Part shown: one piece after another, positions 26,962-37,634 of the stretch
How the letters are laid out: the number at the start of each line of letters is the position of its first letter
How positions within the stretch are numbered: position 1 is the stretch's first letter
Assembly (NCBI GenBank): GCA_023386645.1
Contig: JAEWJI010000037.1
Location: 1-64,000, forward strand
Direction: 5' to 3'
Length of the DNA stretch: 64,000 nt
From: Pseudomonadota bacterium
GTDB lineage: Bacteria; Pseudomonadota; Alphaproteobacteria; Caulobacterales; Caulobacteraceae
Notes under the pieces: model-generated
Seen by the model: the letters and a program-made list of their open reading frames with translations, nothing else
Told to the model about the DNA's origin: nothing
Databases searched by the model: none
Position numbers and translations under genes: made by a program

Positions 26962-28380
26962 ATGCGCAAGCTGCTTATCGCCGGTTCCGCCGTCCTGGCG
27001 TTCGGCCTGTCGGGCATGGCGGTGGCCAGCCAGACGCCCCGGAACGAGACCTTCCGGATGCTGGAGCTGTTCGGCGACGTGCTGGGCGTGGTCGAACAGG
27101 CCTACGTCGTTCCGGTCGACAACAAGAAGCTGATCGAGGCCGCGCTCCAGGGGATGATGACGGCGCTCGACCCGCATTCGAACTACCTGGCGCCGACCGA
27201 CTTCACCGAGCTGCGGGAGCGCACCGAAGGCCAGTATTCCGGCGTCGGCCTGACCATCTCGGCGGAGGGCGGCCTGGTGAAGGTCATCTCTCCGATGGAC
27301 AACAGCCCGGCCTCGCGAGCGGGGGTCAAGGCGGGCGACGTCATCTCCGCCATCAACGGCCAGAGCGCCTCGGGCCTGACGGTGTCGCAGGTCTCGGAGA
27401 AGCTGCGCGGGGCTATGGGCACTTCGGTCGACGTCACCTTCCTGAGGGATGGGGAGGAGCCGCTCGAGGTCACCCTGGTGCGGCAGGTGATCAAGGTCGA
27501 ATCCGCCTCGGGCCGCGTCGAGGGCGATTTCGGCGTCCTGCGCATCTCGACATTCAACGAGAACACCGGCCGCGAACTGGCCGCGGCCATCGAGAAGATC
27601 AAGGCCGAGAAGCCCGACGTGAAGGGCTATGTGCTGGACCTGCGCAACAATGGCGGCGGACTGCTGACCGCCGCCATCGCGGTGTCCGACGCCTTCCTGG
27701 AGCGGGGCGAGATCGTCAGCCAGCGCGGCCGTCGGCCCGACCAGATCGAGCGCTACGCCGCCCGCCCCGGCGATCTGACGGGCGGACTGCCCGTGGTGGT
27801 CCTCATCAACTACGGCTCGGCCTCGGCCTCCGAGATCGTCGCCGGCGCGCTGAAGGATCAGGAGCGGGCGACGCTGGTCGGCCTGACCAGCTTCGGCAAG
27901 GGATCTGTCCAGACGGTCATCCCCCTGCGGGGCGGCCAGGACGGCGCCCTGTCGATCACCACGGCGCGCTACTACACCCCGTCCGGCCGCTCGATCCAGA
28001 AGATCGGCATTGAGCCGGATCTGGAGGTCGCGCGCTCGGCCGCCGAGGCGCGCATCGTGTCGCGTTCCAGCTTCATCTATTCGGAAGCCGCCTATGCGAC
28101 CGCCCTCGACGCTTCCATCGGAGAGGAGCGGCGTGGATCCCACACCCCGCGCGAGGCGCCCGGCGAAGACTACGACAAGGACGCCGACTACCAGCTCCAG
28201 CGGGCCTTCGACGTCCTGCGCGCCGGGGGCGACCTTTCGCGCCTAGCGGCCGCGCCCGAGGGGATCGTGGTGACCGAGGCGACGGCTGTCGAACCCGCCG
28301 TCGCCGCCCTGCCGACGACCCCGCCCGAACCCGTGTCGCCGCCGGAGATCACCCCCGGCAACCAGCCGACGCCGGAGTAG
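26962..28380 (+). CDS. ctpA: Carboxy-terminal processing peptidase, S41 family
   Basis: A signal peptide (about 1-23) is followed by the S41 N-terminal region (MLELFGDVLGVVEQAYV), a PDZ domain (about 80-165, GVGLTISAEGGLVKVISPMD), and the protease core. The Ser nucleophile lies in GSASASEIVAGALKD and the Lys base in TSFGKGSVQT. The Pro-rich C-terminal tail (about 430-472) is low-complexity. CtpA trims C-termini of periplasmic proteins; in Alphaproteobacteria it usually sits between envC and the deacetylase-like gene. Here envC is about 33 kb away, but the deacetylase and rppH still follow. Confidence 0.93.
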   Translation: MRKLLIAGSAVLAFGLSGMAVASQTPRNETFRMLELFGDVLGVVEQAYVVPVDNKKLIEAALQGMMTALDPHSNYLAPTDFTELRERTEGQYSGVGLTISAEGGLVKVISPMDNSPASRAGVKAGDVISAINGQSASGLTVSQVSEKLRGAMGTSVDVTFLRDGEEPLEVTLVRQVIKVESASGRVEGDFGVLRISTFNENTGRELAAAIEKIKAEKPDVKGYVLDLRNNGGGLLTAAIAVSDAFLERGEIVSQRGRRPDQIERYAARPGDLTGGLPVVVLINYGSASASEIVAGALKDQERATLVGLTSFGKGSVQTVIPLRGGQDGALSITTARYYTPSGRSIQKIGIEPDLEVARSAAEARIVSRSSFIYSEAAYATALDASIGEERRGSHTPREAPGEDYDKDADYQLQRAFDVLRAGGDLSRLAAAPEGIVVTEATAVEPAVAALPTTPPEPVSPPEITPGNQPTPE

Positions 28381-28493
28381 GGGAGGCGGGCGCCAGATCG
28401 AAGGCGACGTGGTGAATCCCGCGTTAGGCTTTCTTAACCGGCGCGCGTGCAGGCTCAGGTCCGTAAGGACCCGTCCGTCCGCGCCTGTTCGCC

Positions 28494-29693
28494 ATGTTCG
28501 CCAAACGCCAGTCCGCCCTCGCCGCCGCCGCCGGTTCACCGCCGTCCGCTGACGGCCGCCTGTCGCTCAAGCCCGTGGTCGCCCTGCTGCGCAAGCCGGC
28601 CGCGGCCGCGACCGGCGCGGGCCTTCTGCTGGTCGCGGCGGTCGCACTCTTCGTGGCCGTTCTGGGCGATCCCCGCGCCGGCCTGCCCAGCGCCCGGGTC
28701 GCGCTCAAGCGCGAAGCCCCCGTCGCCGAGCCTGCTCCGACGGGCTGGGAGGCCTTCTCGATGGGAGCGGCGGGGCTCTACCAGGATCTGCTGGACCCTT
28801 CGGCCGACCCCGGCGCGGTCGGGCCGGGGGGCGAGGCGATCATCACCCTGCCGGACGGGGCCTCGGTGGGCACGGGCGCCGCCCTGGCCGCTCCGCGCCG
28901 CGCCCCCTCCGGTCCGTTGCCCGCCGCCCCCATCGCCGGCCTCAGCCAGCCTGGGCCGAACGGGCCCCTGCCGGTCATCGCGCCGGATGGCCGCACGCCC
29001 GCCGTCGCCTACGCCCGTCCCTTCCGACCGAATGGCAAGCCGCGCGTGGCTCTGATCGTCGGCGGCCTCGGATTGAACGCCGTCACGACCCGCGCCGCCA
29101 TCGAGCGCCTGCCGTCCGAAGTCACCCTCAGCTTTGTGCCCTACGCCGAGGGCCTGCAGGGCTGGATCGACCTGGCCCGCGCCCAGGGCCATGAGGTCCT
29201 GATCGAAATTCCGATGGAGCCCACCGGCTATCCGGACAATGACCCGGGCGCCCAGACGCTGCTGACCTCGTCCAGCCCCGACGACATCCAGGCCAAGCTC
29301 GCCTGGGTGCTGGGCAGGGCGACCGGCTATTTCGGCGTGACCAACTACCTCGGCGACCGCTTCGTCACCTCCGACGCCGGCATGACCGCCCTGATGAGCG
29401 TTCTGCGCCAGCGGGGCCTGGCCTTCCTAGACGACGGCACGGCGCGCGGCAAGCCGGGCGCCTGGTCGCGGGCCACCGCGGACCGGGTCATCGACGAGAC
29501 CCAGAGCCCCGCCGCCATCGCCGCCCAGCTGAACGCCATCGAGGCCCTCGCCAAGTCGCGCGGCCAGGCCTTGGGGTCGGGCTTCAGCTATCCGGTGACT
29601 GTCGAGGCCGCCGCCCGGTGGACCGCCGGTCTGGACCAGCGCGGCCTGCAACTGGCGCCCGCCTCCGCCCTGGCGGCGCGTCCGGGGCGCTGA
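28494..29693 (+). CDS. Divergent polysaccharide deacetylase family protein lacking metal ligands
   Basis: An N-terminal membrane anchor (about 42-62) and a Pro/Ala-rich linker precede a domain (about 175-395) of the YibQ/DUF610 type: RVALIVGGLGLNAVTTRAAI, SEVTLSFVPYAEGL and GHEVLIEIPMEPTGYP. In E. coli YibQ the corresponding sites are DD, LIHLPM, NNHMG and GHPHP. Here they are GG, LIEIPM, TNYLG and GSGFSYP, so the acidic and histidine metal ligands are all replaced. It may be a catalytically inactive envelope protein. The place between ctpA and rppH is conserved in Alphaproteobacteria. Confidence 0.87.
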   Translation: MFAKRQSALAAAAGSPPSADGRLSLKPVVALLRKPAAAATGAGLLLVAAVALFVAVLGDPRAGLPSARVALKREAPVAEPAPTGWEAFSMGAAGLYQDLLDPSADPGAVGPGGEAIITLPDGASVGTGAALAAPRRAPSGPLPAAPIAGLSQPGPNGPLPVIAPDGRTPAVAYARPFRPNGKPRVALIVGGLGLNAVTTRAAIERLPSEVTLSFVPYAEGLQGWIDLARAQGHEVLIEIPMEPTGYPDNDPGAQTLLTSSSPDDIQAKLAWVLGRATGYFGVTNYLGDRFVTSDAGMTALMSVLRQRGLAFLDDGTARGKPGAWSRATADRVIDETQSPAAIAAQLNAIEALAKSRGQALGSGFSYPVTVEAAARWTAGLDQRGLQLAPASALAARPGR

Positions 29694-29723
29694 CGCGACC
29701 TCTCCGAACCGCTAGGAAGCCGC

Positions 29724-30203
29724 ATGGCTTCTGACGGTTTTCCCAACCATCGACCCAATGTCGGCGTCGTCCTGTTCAACGCGGACGGCCGGGTCTGGTA
29801 CGGCCGGCGCCACGCGACCCCGCCGCCCCACAACTGGCAGTTCCCGCAGGGCGGGGTGGATGAGGGCGAGGACATCGAGGCCGCCGCGCGTCGGGAGCTC
29901 TACGAAGAAACAGGCGTCCGCTCGATCGAACGTCTGGGCCGCACCGAGGATTGGATCGTCTACGACTTCCCGCCCGGCTACGGCGGCTCGAAACAGGCGC
30001 GCGGCTTCCTGGGCCAGAAGCAAGTCTGGTTCGCGTATCGCTTCACCGGCGAGGACGCCGAGATCGACCTGGAGGCGCACGGGGAGATCGAGTTCGACGC
30101 CTGGCGCTGGGGCCAGCTGTCGGAGGCCTGCGACCTGATCGTGCCGTTCAAGCGCCCGGCCTATGAACGGGTGGTCGAGGCATTCGCCCGCTTCGCCGCC
30201 TAG
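29724..30203 (+). CDS. rppH: RNA pyrophosphohydrolase
   Basis: The Nudix box GGVDEGEDIEAAARRELYEE is followed by TGVRS. The segment HNWQFPQGG, the N-terminal NHRPNVGVVLFNADGRVWYGRR and the C-terminal IVPFKRPAYERVV are those of RppH. It removes pyrophosphate from the 5' end of mRNA and so triggers decay. The 159 residues are normal. It is the last gene of the ctpA-deacetylase-rppH block and overlaps the convergent lipoprotein gene by four bases (CTAG). Confidence 0.93.
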   Translation: MASDGFPNHRPNVGVVLFNADGRVWYGRRHATPPPHNWQFPQGGVDEGEDIEAAARRELYEETGVRSIERLGRTEDWIVYDFPPGYGGSKQARGFLGQKQVWFAYRFTGEDAEIDLEAHGEIEFDAWRWGQLSEACDLIVPFKRPAYERVVEAFARFAA

Positions 30204-30691
30204 TCAGCCAGGTCCCAGACCGCGTCCAACAGGGCGGGCTCGTCATCCACGGCCGAGGGGGTGACGGTCCAGGTCAGGATGCCGCCCGGCCCGTCGCGGC
30301 GACGCCGGGTCAGACCGTTCAGCGGCCCTTCCATGCCAGGCTCCAGACCGCGCCGGTCGGCCCAGCGGCGCAGGGTGGCGTCGACGCGCTCGGCCTCCCG
30401 CCGGTTCAGCATGAAGGTCAGGGTGCAGGGGGACGGCGCGTTGGGCCCGAACCGTACATCGATGGAGCCGTTCGCGGCTTCGAACTCCACGAAGTCGCCC
30501 CAGTAGGAAAAGTCGTGGCGGGTCGCCAGGGCGCGCACCTGGTCGGGCGTGCGATCGTCGGGCGACAGGGCGCACATCGCCTCCAGCGCGGGCGCCACCC
30601 CTCGCGCCACGTCCCGATGGCCGCCGGGGGGCGTGGCGGTCGCGCAGCCGGTCAGGAGAAGGGCGGTGGTCAGGGGCAGGGCGAGGCGCAT
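30200..30691 (-). CDS. Hypothetical lipoprotein
   Basis: The 163-residue product starts with a lipoprotein signal, MRLALPLTTALLLTGC, with the lipobox Cys at position 16. The mature part has two further Cys (in EAMCALSPDD and SPCTLTF) that could pair, and a soluble mixed alpha/beta composition. I do not recognise a family. It is convergent with rppH and lies 72 bases downstream of sugE on the same strand, so it might share a transcript with sugE. Confidence 0.72.
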   Translation of the reverse strand: MRLALPLTTALLLTGCATATPPGGHRDVARGVAPALEAMCALSPDDRTPDQVRALATRHDFSYWGDFVEFEAANGSIDVRFGPNAPSPCTLTFMLNRREAERVDATLRRWADRRGLEPGMEGPLNGLTRRRRDGPGGILTWTVTPSAVDDEPALLDAVWDLAD

Positions 30692-30763
30692 GGCGGCGGC
30701 TCCGGACCCGACGATCCTGCGCCCGACGCCCCGCCTGCACAGGCCTCGAAACCTGACGGGCGC

Positions 30764-31087
30764 TCAGCTCGACTGGCTGGACAGCCGCATGAGCACCAGG
30801 CCCGAGACGATCAGCAGGGCGGCGACGACCTGCAACGGGCCCAGCCGCTCGCCCAGGACCATCCAGCCGACCAGCAGTGCGCCGACCGCGCCGATCCCGG
30901 TCCAGACGGTATAGGCCACCCCCATGGGCAGGCTCTTCATGGCCAGGGACAGAAGGGCGAAGCTCACCCCCATGAAGGCCAAGGTCGCCACGCTGGGCCA
31001 CAGGCGGGTGAACCCTACCGACTGCTTCATGAAATAGGCCCAGACGATCTCGAGCAGTCCGGCGGCGAATAGATAGACCCAGGCCAT
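30764..31087 (-). CDS. sugE: Small multidrug resistance (SMR) transporter, SugE/Gdx type
   Basis: It has four transmembrane helices in 107 residues. The membrane-embedded Glu lies in the first helix (FAAGLLEIVWAYFMKQSVGFTRLWPS), and AYTVWTGIGAVGALLVGWMVLGE follows; WTGIG is typical of SugE. Characterised SugE/Gdx proteins export guanidinium in exchange for protons. The minus-strand leader holds three hairpins with ACG loops, including one with the exact ACGG tetraloop of the guanidine-II (mini-ykkC) class, which independently points to guanidine. AAGGAGG precedes the ATG. Confidence 0.92.
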   Translation of the reverse strand: MAWVYLFAAGLLEIVWAYFMKQSVGFTRLWPSVATLAFMGVSFALLSLAMKSLPMGVAYTVWTGIGAVGALLVGWMVLGERLGPLQVVAALLIVSGLVLMRLSSQSS

Positions 31088-31108
31088 GGCGGCCCTCCTT
31101 GCAAAGGG

Positions 31109-31162
31109 CCGGGCCGTCCCGGACTTGGCCCGCGACGTGCGCGGGGCGAGGACGTGGCCTCG
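31109..31162 (-). promoter_or_regulatory. Three-hairpin leader of sugE, candidate guanidine-II-like riboswitch
   Basis: In transcript order: stem CGAGG/CCTCG with loop CCACGT (31162-31147), stem CCCGCG/CGCGGG with loop CACGT (31145-31129), and stem CCGGG/CCCGG with loop ACGG (31122-31109), then the AAGGAGG site and the sugE ATG. Mini-ykkC RNAs have two hairpins with ACGR loops before guanidine exporter genes. Only the last hairpin matches ACGR exactly; the other two loops have ACGT, so this is a candidate or variant. Confidence 0.5.
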
Positions 31163-31175
31163 TCTTTGGCCGCCC

Positions 31176-31203
31176 TATCTAGGACCGCGGGGCCCGGGGT
31201 CAA
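31176..31203 (-). promoter_or_regulatory. Candidate promoter of sugE
   Basis: On the minus strand TTGACC (31203-31198), 14 bases, then CCTAGATA (31183-31176). Transcription would begin near 31169 and give an 80-base leader that contains exactly the three hairpins. The promoter lies after the ynfA stop, so sugE can be expressed separately. Confidence 0.5.
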
Positions 31204-31215
31204 GACGCCTCCCGA

Positions 31216-31539
31216 TCAGGCCCCGCGCGGTCCGAACAGGATCACCCCGGCGCCAACCAGGCAGACCGCGGCCCCGATCAGGTCCCACCGGTCCGGCGTC
31301 CGATGCTCGACCAGCCAAAGCCACAGCAGCGACGCGGCGATATAGACCCCGCCATAGGCCGCGAAGGCCCGACCGGCGGCATCCGCCTCGACCCGCGTCA
31401 GCAGCAGGGCGAACAGCACCAGGGACGCAGTCCCCGGCGCCGCCCACCACGCCGACTGCCCGAGCCTCAGCCAAGCCCAGAACGCGAAACAGCCGGCGAT
31501 TTCCGCGCCGGCTGCCAGCAGATAGATCAGGGCGGTCAT
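31216..31539 (-). CDS. YnfA family small membrane protein
   Basis: The 107-residue, four-helix protein has the YnfA pattern LLAAGAEIAGCFAFWAWLRLG, with the conserved Glu in helix 1, then GRAFAAYGGVYIAASLLWLW and DLIGAAVCLVGAGVILFGPR. YnfA is an SMR-superfamily relative with weak drug-efflux evidence in enteric bacteria. It follows atpC by 19 bases on the same strand, so it may be read from the ATP synthase operon, and it precedes the separate sugE unit. Confidence 0.9.
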   Translation of the reverse strand: MTALIYLLAAGAEIAGCFAFWAWLRLGQSAWWAAPGTASLVLFALLLTRVEADAAGRAFAAYGGVYIAASLLWLWLVEHRTPDRWDLIGAAVCLVGAGVILFGPRGA

Positions 31540-31558
31540 GTCGCCCGGGCGGCGGCGC

Positions 31559-31828
31559 TTAAGCCGCCGCCAGTTCCGAGGCCGCTTCGGCCAGGATGGT
31601 CAGGCCCGCGGGGGTGACGTCGGCGAAGCCGCCGCGCACCTCGAAGGTGCGCCGCTGGCCGCCGTCGAACACGACGACCGGCCCTTCGCGCAACGCCGTC
31701 ATAAACGGCGCGTGGTCGGCCAGGACGCCGAAGTCGCCTTCGACGCCCGGGGCGTCGACCTGATCCACGAGGCCGGAGTAGACCTCGCGTTCAGGCGACA
31801 CCAGTGAGAACTGCAGCTTGCCGGCCAT
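31559..31828 (-). CDS. atpC: ATP synthase F1 epsilon subunit, short form
   Basis: The beta-sandwich domain is complete (KLQFSLVSPEREVYSGLVDQVDAPGVEGDFGVLADHAPFMTAL). At 89 residues the protein stops where the C-terminal helical hairpin would begin, whereas the E. coli subunit has about 139. The hairpin is the part that inhibits ATP hydrolysis, so that mode of control should be missing. It starts three bases after the atpD stop. The frame shows no sign of damage; short epsilon subunits may be normal in this lineage. Confidence 0.93.
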   Translation of the reverse strand: MAGKLQFSLVSPEREVYSGLVDQVDAPGVEGDFGVLADHAPFMTALREGPVVVFDGGQRRTFEVRGGFADVTPAGLTILAEAASELAAA

Positions 31829-31831
31829 GGA

Positions 31832-33376
<1,545 letters not shown>

Positions 33377-33425
33377 CGGGTGCGTTCCGTTCGGAATGTC
33401 GTCGTCTGCGTCGGGATGGATCGGA

Positions 33426-34304
33426 TCAGAGGGCTTCGGCGCCGGCGATGATCTCGATCAGCTCGGTGGTGATCTGGGCCTGGCGCTTGCGGTTGTACTG
33501 CAGCGTCAGCGAGTTGATGAGGTCGCCCGCGTTGCGGGTGGCGTTGTCCATGGCGCTCATCTGGGCCCCGAAGAAGCCGGCCTGGTTCTCATAGAGGGCG
33601 GCCAGGATCTGGGTCGTGATGTTGCGCGGCAGCAGGGTCTCGAGAATGGCCTCTTCCGAAGGCTCGTACTCATAGACCGCGCCGTTCAGGTTGATCGGCT
33701 CGGCGTCGCCGTCGACCACCGCCGGAACCAGCTGGCGGGCGGTCGGGACCTGGCTGATCACCGACTGGAATCGGCTGTAGAACAGGGTCACGACGTCGGC
33801 GTTTCCGGCCTCGAACTCCTGGGCGATTAGTTCGGCGATCGGCTCGGCCGAAGGCAGCCCGACCGTCTTGTGCTCGCTCAGTTCGAAGGTCCGCACGATC
33901 CGGTCGCCGAACAGGCGGGCCAGGCCGTCGCGGGACTTGCGGCCCACGGCGATGATGCGGACGTCCTTGCCTTCGTTGATCAGGCCCCGGATGCGCTCGC
34001 GCGCGGCCCGGACGACGTTGGAGTTGAAGCCGCCGGCCAGACCCTTGTCCGCCGTCGCCACGATGACGAGGTGGCGCTGGTCGGCGCCGGTCCCGGCCAG
34101 CAGCCTGGGCGCGCCGTCGCCGGACACGCCGGCCGCCAGGTTGGCGATAACCGCGGCCATCTTGCGCGCATAGGGACGCGCGCTCTCGGCCTGCTCTTGC
34201 GAGCGCTTGAGCTTGGCCGCGGCGACCATGTTCAGGGCCTTCGTGATCTTCTGCGTGGACTTCACGCTTCCGATCCGATTGCGCATTTCCTTGAGGCTGG
34301 CCAT
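33426..34304 (-). CDS. atpG: ATP synthase F1 gamma subunit
   Basis: The central rotor shaft is recognised by its N-terminal coiled-coil MASLKEMRNRIGSVKSTQKI followed by TKALNMVAAAKLKR and by the C-terminal SAMDNATRNAGDLINSLTLQ. The 292 residues are normal. It lies between atpA (35 bases upstream) and atpD in the F1 operon. Together these genes give the catalytic part; the Fo genes are not in the window, as is usual in Alphaproteobacteria. Confidence 0.97.
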   Translation of the reverse strand: MASLKEMRNRIGSVKSTQKITKALNMVAAAKLKRSQEQAESARPYARKMAAVIANLAAGVSGDGAPRLLAGTGADQRHLVIVATADKGLAGGFNSNVVRAARERIRGLINEGKDVRIIAVGRKSRDGLARLFGDRIVRTFELSEHKTVGLPSAEPIAELIAQEFEAGNADVVTLFYSRFQSVISQVPTARQLVPAVVDGDAEPINLNGAVYEYEPSEEAILETLLPRNITTQILAALYENQAGFFGAQMSAMDNATRNAGDLINSLTLQYNRKRQAQITTELIEIIAGAEAL

Positions 34305-34339
34305 CCGGCGCTACTCTCTTGTGGCTATCCGGCGGGGCT

Positions 34340-35872
<1,533 letters not shown>

Positions 35873-35940
35873 TTGGATCTCTTTCGTCTTCGTCTCTTCG
35901 GCGGGCCGTCAGGCGCGCTGCAATCGGTAGGGTTGCGCGA

Positions 35941-36495
35941 TCAGGCGCGCTTGAGGGCGAACTTCATCTGGTCGAGCTTGGTCTTCAGCGAGGCGTCGAA
36001 CAGGCGCGAGCCCACCCGAACCTTCAGGCCGCCCAGGATCGACGGATCGACACGGGCGGTCAGCTCCGGGGCCTTGCCCAGGCTCTGCAGCAGGGCGCCC
36101 CTGATATGCGTCAGCTGGGCGGTCGTCAGTTCCTGGGCCGAAACGACCTCGGCCGACACCACTCCGGTGTGGCACGCATACAGGGCCTCGTATCCGGCGA
36201 TCACGGCGGGCAGGTCCCGCGCGCGGCCGTTCTGGGCCAGCAGGCCCAGGAAGTTGCGGGTCGAATCCTCGAACCGGGCCGATTGGGCGATGGCCGTCAG
36301 GCCCTTGACCTGGTCGTCGTTGGCCATGATCGGCGAGGTCGCCAGGCGGCGCAGGTCGGCGCTCTCGCCCCAGGCGGCCTTCAGCGACTTCAGGTTGGCG
36401 CGCACCTGGTCCAGCTTGCCGGTCTCGAGCGCCAGATCGAACAGCGCCTGAGCGTATCGATCGCCGACTTCCGTCGTCCTGAATTCGTCAGCCAC
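35941..36495 (-). CDS. atpH: ATP synthase F1 delta subunit
   Basis: The peripheral-stalk subunit is identified by VGDRYAQALFDLALETGKLD near its start and the C-terminal RVDPSILGGLKVRVGSRLFDASL signature. It is the first gene of the F1 operon. I place the start at GTG 36495 (VADEFRTTEVGDRY, 184 residues); another GTG at 36510 would add five residues, and neither has a strong ribosome-binding site. The longer frame upstream is Arg/Pro-rich and crosses the promoter, so it is rejected. Confidence 0.93.
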   Translation of the reverse strand: MADEFRTTEVGDRYAQALFDLALETGKLDQVRANLKSLKAAWGESADLRRLATSPIMANDDQVKGLTAIAQSARFEDSTRNFLGLLAQNGRARDLPAVIAGYEALYACHTGVVSAEVVSAQELTTAQLTHIRGALLQSLGKAPELTARVDPSILGGLKVRVGSRLFDASLKTKLDQMKFALKRA

Positions 36496-36626
36496 GTATG
36501 GGTCCGCCACAAAGGTTCGGGTCGCGGCCGGCGGCGGGGGCCCGCGCCGGCCAAAGGCTTTGAAATGCTTCTGAAAAGCACGCCGGGGCGAAGTTCTTTC
36601 GAACCCGCCCCCGCTCAGCCGGGCGC

Positions 36627-36655
36627 CGGATAGCACCTATCCCCGCCCGCCGCAA
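36627..36655 (-). promoter_or_regulatory. Candidate promoter of the F1-ATPase operon
   Basis: On the minus strand TTGCGG (36655-36650), 15 bases, GCTATCCG (36634-36627). The minus-10 box is part of a perfect short palindrome, GGATAG-CAC-CTATCC (36628-36642). The leader would be about 120 bases. Confidence 0.48.
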
Positions 36656-36735
36656 CCGAGGCAGGGCGCATGGGCGCGGCGCGGGTGTCGCAGGCGCCGG
36701 CACACATGTCGCAGGTCCGGGCGTCCTTCGAGCGA

Positions 36736-36764
36736 TTGTCGCGGGCCCCGTGGGCCGCTAGGGC
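36736..36764 (+). promoter_or_regulatory. Candidate promoter of terC
   Basis: TTGTCG (36736-36741), 15 bases, GCTAGGGC (36757-36764), a good match to the Caulobacter housekeeping pattern. The leader would be about 22 bases and includes the GGAG site. I see no yybP-ykoY-like manganese riboswitch before this gene. Confidence 0.52.
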
Positions 36765-36792
36765 TGCGCAGGACAGTCTTGGAGACCGCCGT

Positions 36793-37632
36793 ATGTTCGA
36801 CTTCGTCGCCCTCTTCTCCGACCCCGCGGTCTGGGCCGCCCTGATCACCCTGGTGGTGATGGAGGTGGTGCTGGGCATCGACAACCTCGTCTTCATCTCG
36901 ATCCTGTCGAACAAACTTCCGCCGGAGCAGCGCCAGCGCACCCGTCGCATCGGCATCGGCCTGGCGCTGATTATGCGGCTGGGGCTGCTGATGACCATCG
37001 GCTGGATCGTCGGCCTGACGGCGCCGGTGTTCGACCTGGGACTGGTCGGCCCGGCCGGGGCTCATGGCGAGCCGGCGTTCGAGACGGCCTTCAGCTGGCG
37101 CGACCTCATCCTGATCGCCGGCGGCCTGTTCCTGGTGTGGAAGGCGACCAAGGAGATCCACCACACGGTCGATCCCACGCCCACTCACGACATGCTCGAC
37201 AAGAAGGCCGTGGTCATCAACAACATGGGCGCGGCCATCTTCCAGATCATCATCCTGGACCTGGTCTTCTCGATCGACTCGATCCTGACCGCCGTGGGCA
37301 TGACCGATCACATCCCGATCATGGTCATCGCGGTGATCACCGCCGTCACCGTCATGCTTCTGGCCGCCGATCCCCTGGCCAACTTCATCGAGAAGAATCC
37401 GACGGTCGTGATGCTGGCGCTCGGCTTCCTCTTGATGATCGGCGCGGTCCTGATCGCCGACGGCTTCGGCGTCCATGTGCCCAAGGGCTATATCTACGCC
37501 GCCATGGCCTTCTCGGCCCTGGTCGAGGGTCTGAACATGATGGGCCGGGCCTCCTCGGCGCGGAAGCTGAAGGCCGAGCAGGCGCGCCAGGCGGAGCTGA
37601 ACCGCGCCGAGACGGCCGAGCCGGGCGTCTGA
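36793..37632 (+). CDS. TerC family integral membrane protein
   Basis: The 279-residue protein has about seven membrane helices. The two acidic motifs of the family are present: MEVVLGIDNLVFISILSNKL in helix 1 and DLVFSIDSILTAVGM in the middle, where paired Asp residues are thought to bind metal. TerC/Alx proteins export manganese or help load metals during secretion. ATG 36793 is chosen over an upstream frame because GGAG precedes it and the hydrophobic start MFDFVALFSDP is family-like. The next gene starts two bases after the stop. Confidence 0.92.
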   Translation: MFDFVALFSDPAVWAALITLVVMEVVLGIDNLVFISILSNKLPPEQRQRTRRIGIGLALIMRLGLLMTIGWIVGLTAPVFDLGLVGPAGAHGEPAFETAFSWRDLILIAGGLFLVWKATKEIHHTVDPTPTHDMLDKKAVVINNMGAAIFQIIILDLVFSIDSILTAVGMTDHIPIMVIAVITAVTVMLLAADPLANFIEKNPTVVMLALGFLLMIGAVLIADGFGVHVPKGYIYAAMAFSALVEGLNMMGRASSARKLKAEQARQAELNRAETAEPGV

Positions 37633-37634
37633 CC

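Noticed and set aside
28424..28439. TTAGGCTTTCTTAACC as a CtrA site before the deacetylase-like gene
   Set aside because: The spacing between half-sites is six instead of seven and one half-site is degenerate, so the match is too weak to list.
36650..36792. Possible yybP-ykoY manganese riboswitch before terC
   Set aside because: The conserved internal-loop sequences of that class are not visible, and the predicted terC leader is only about 22 bases.
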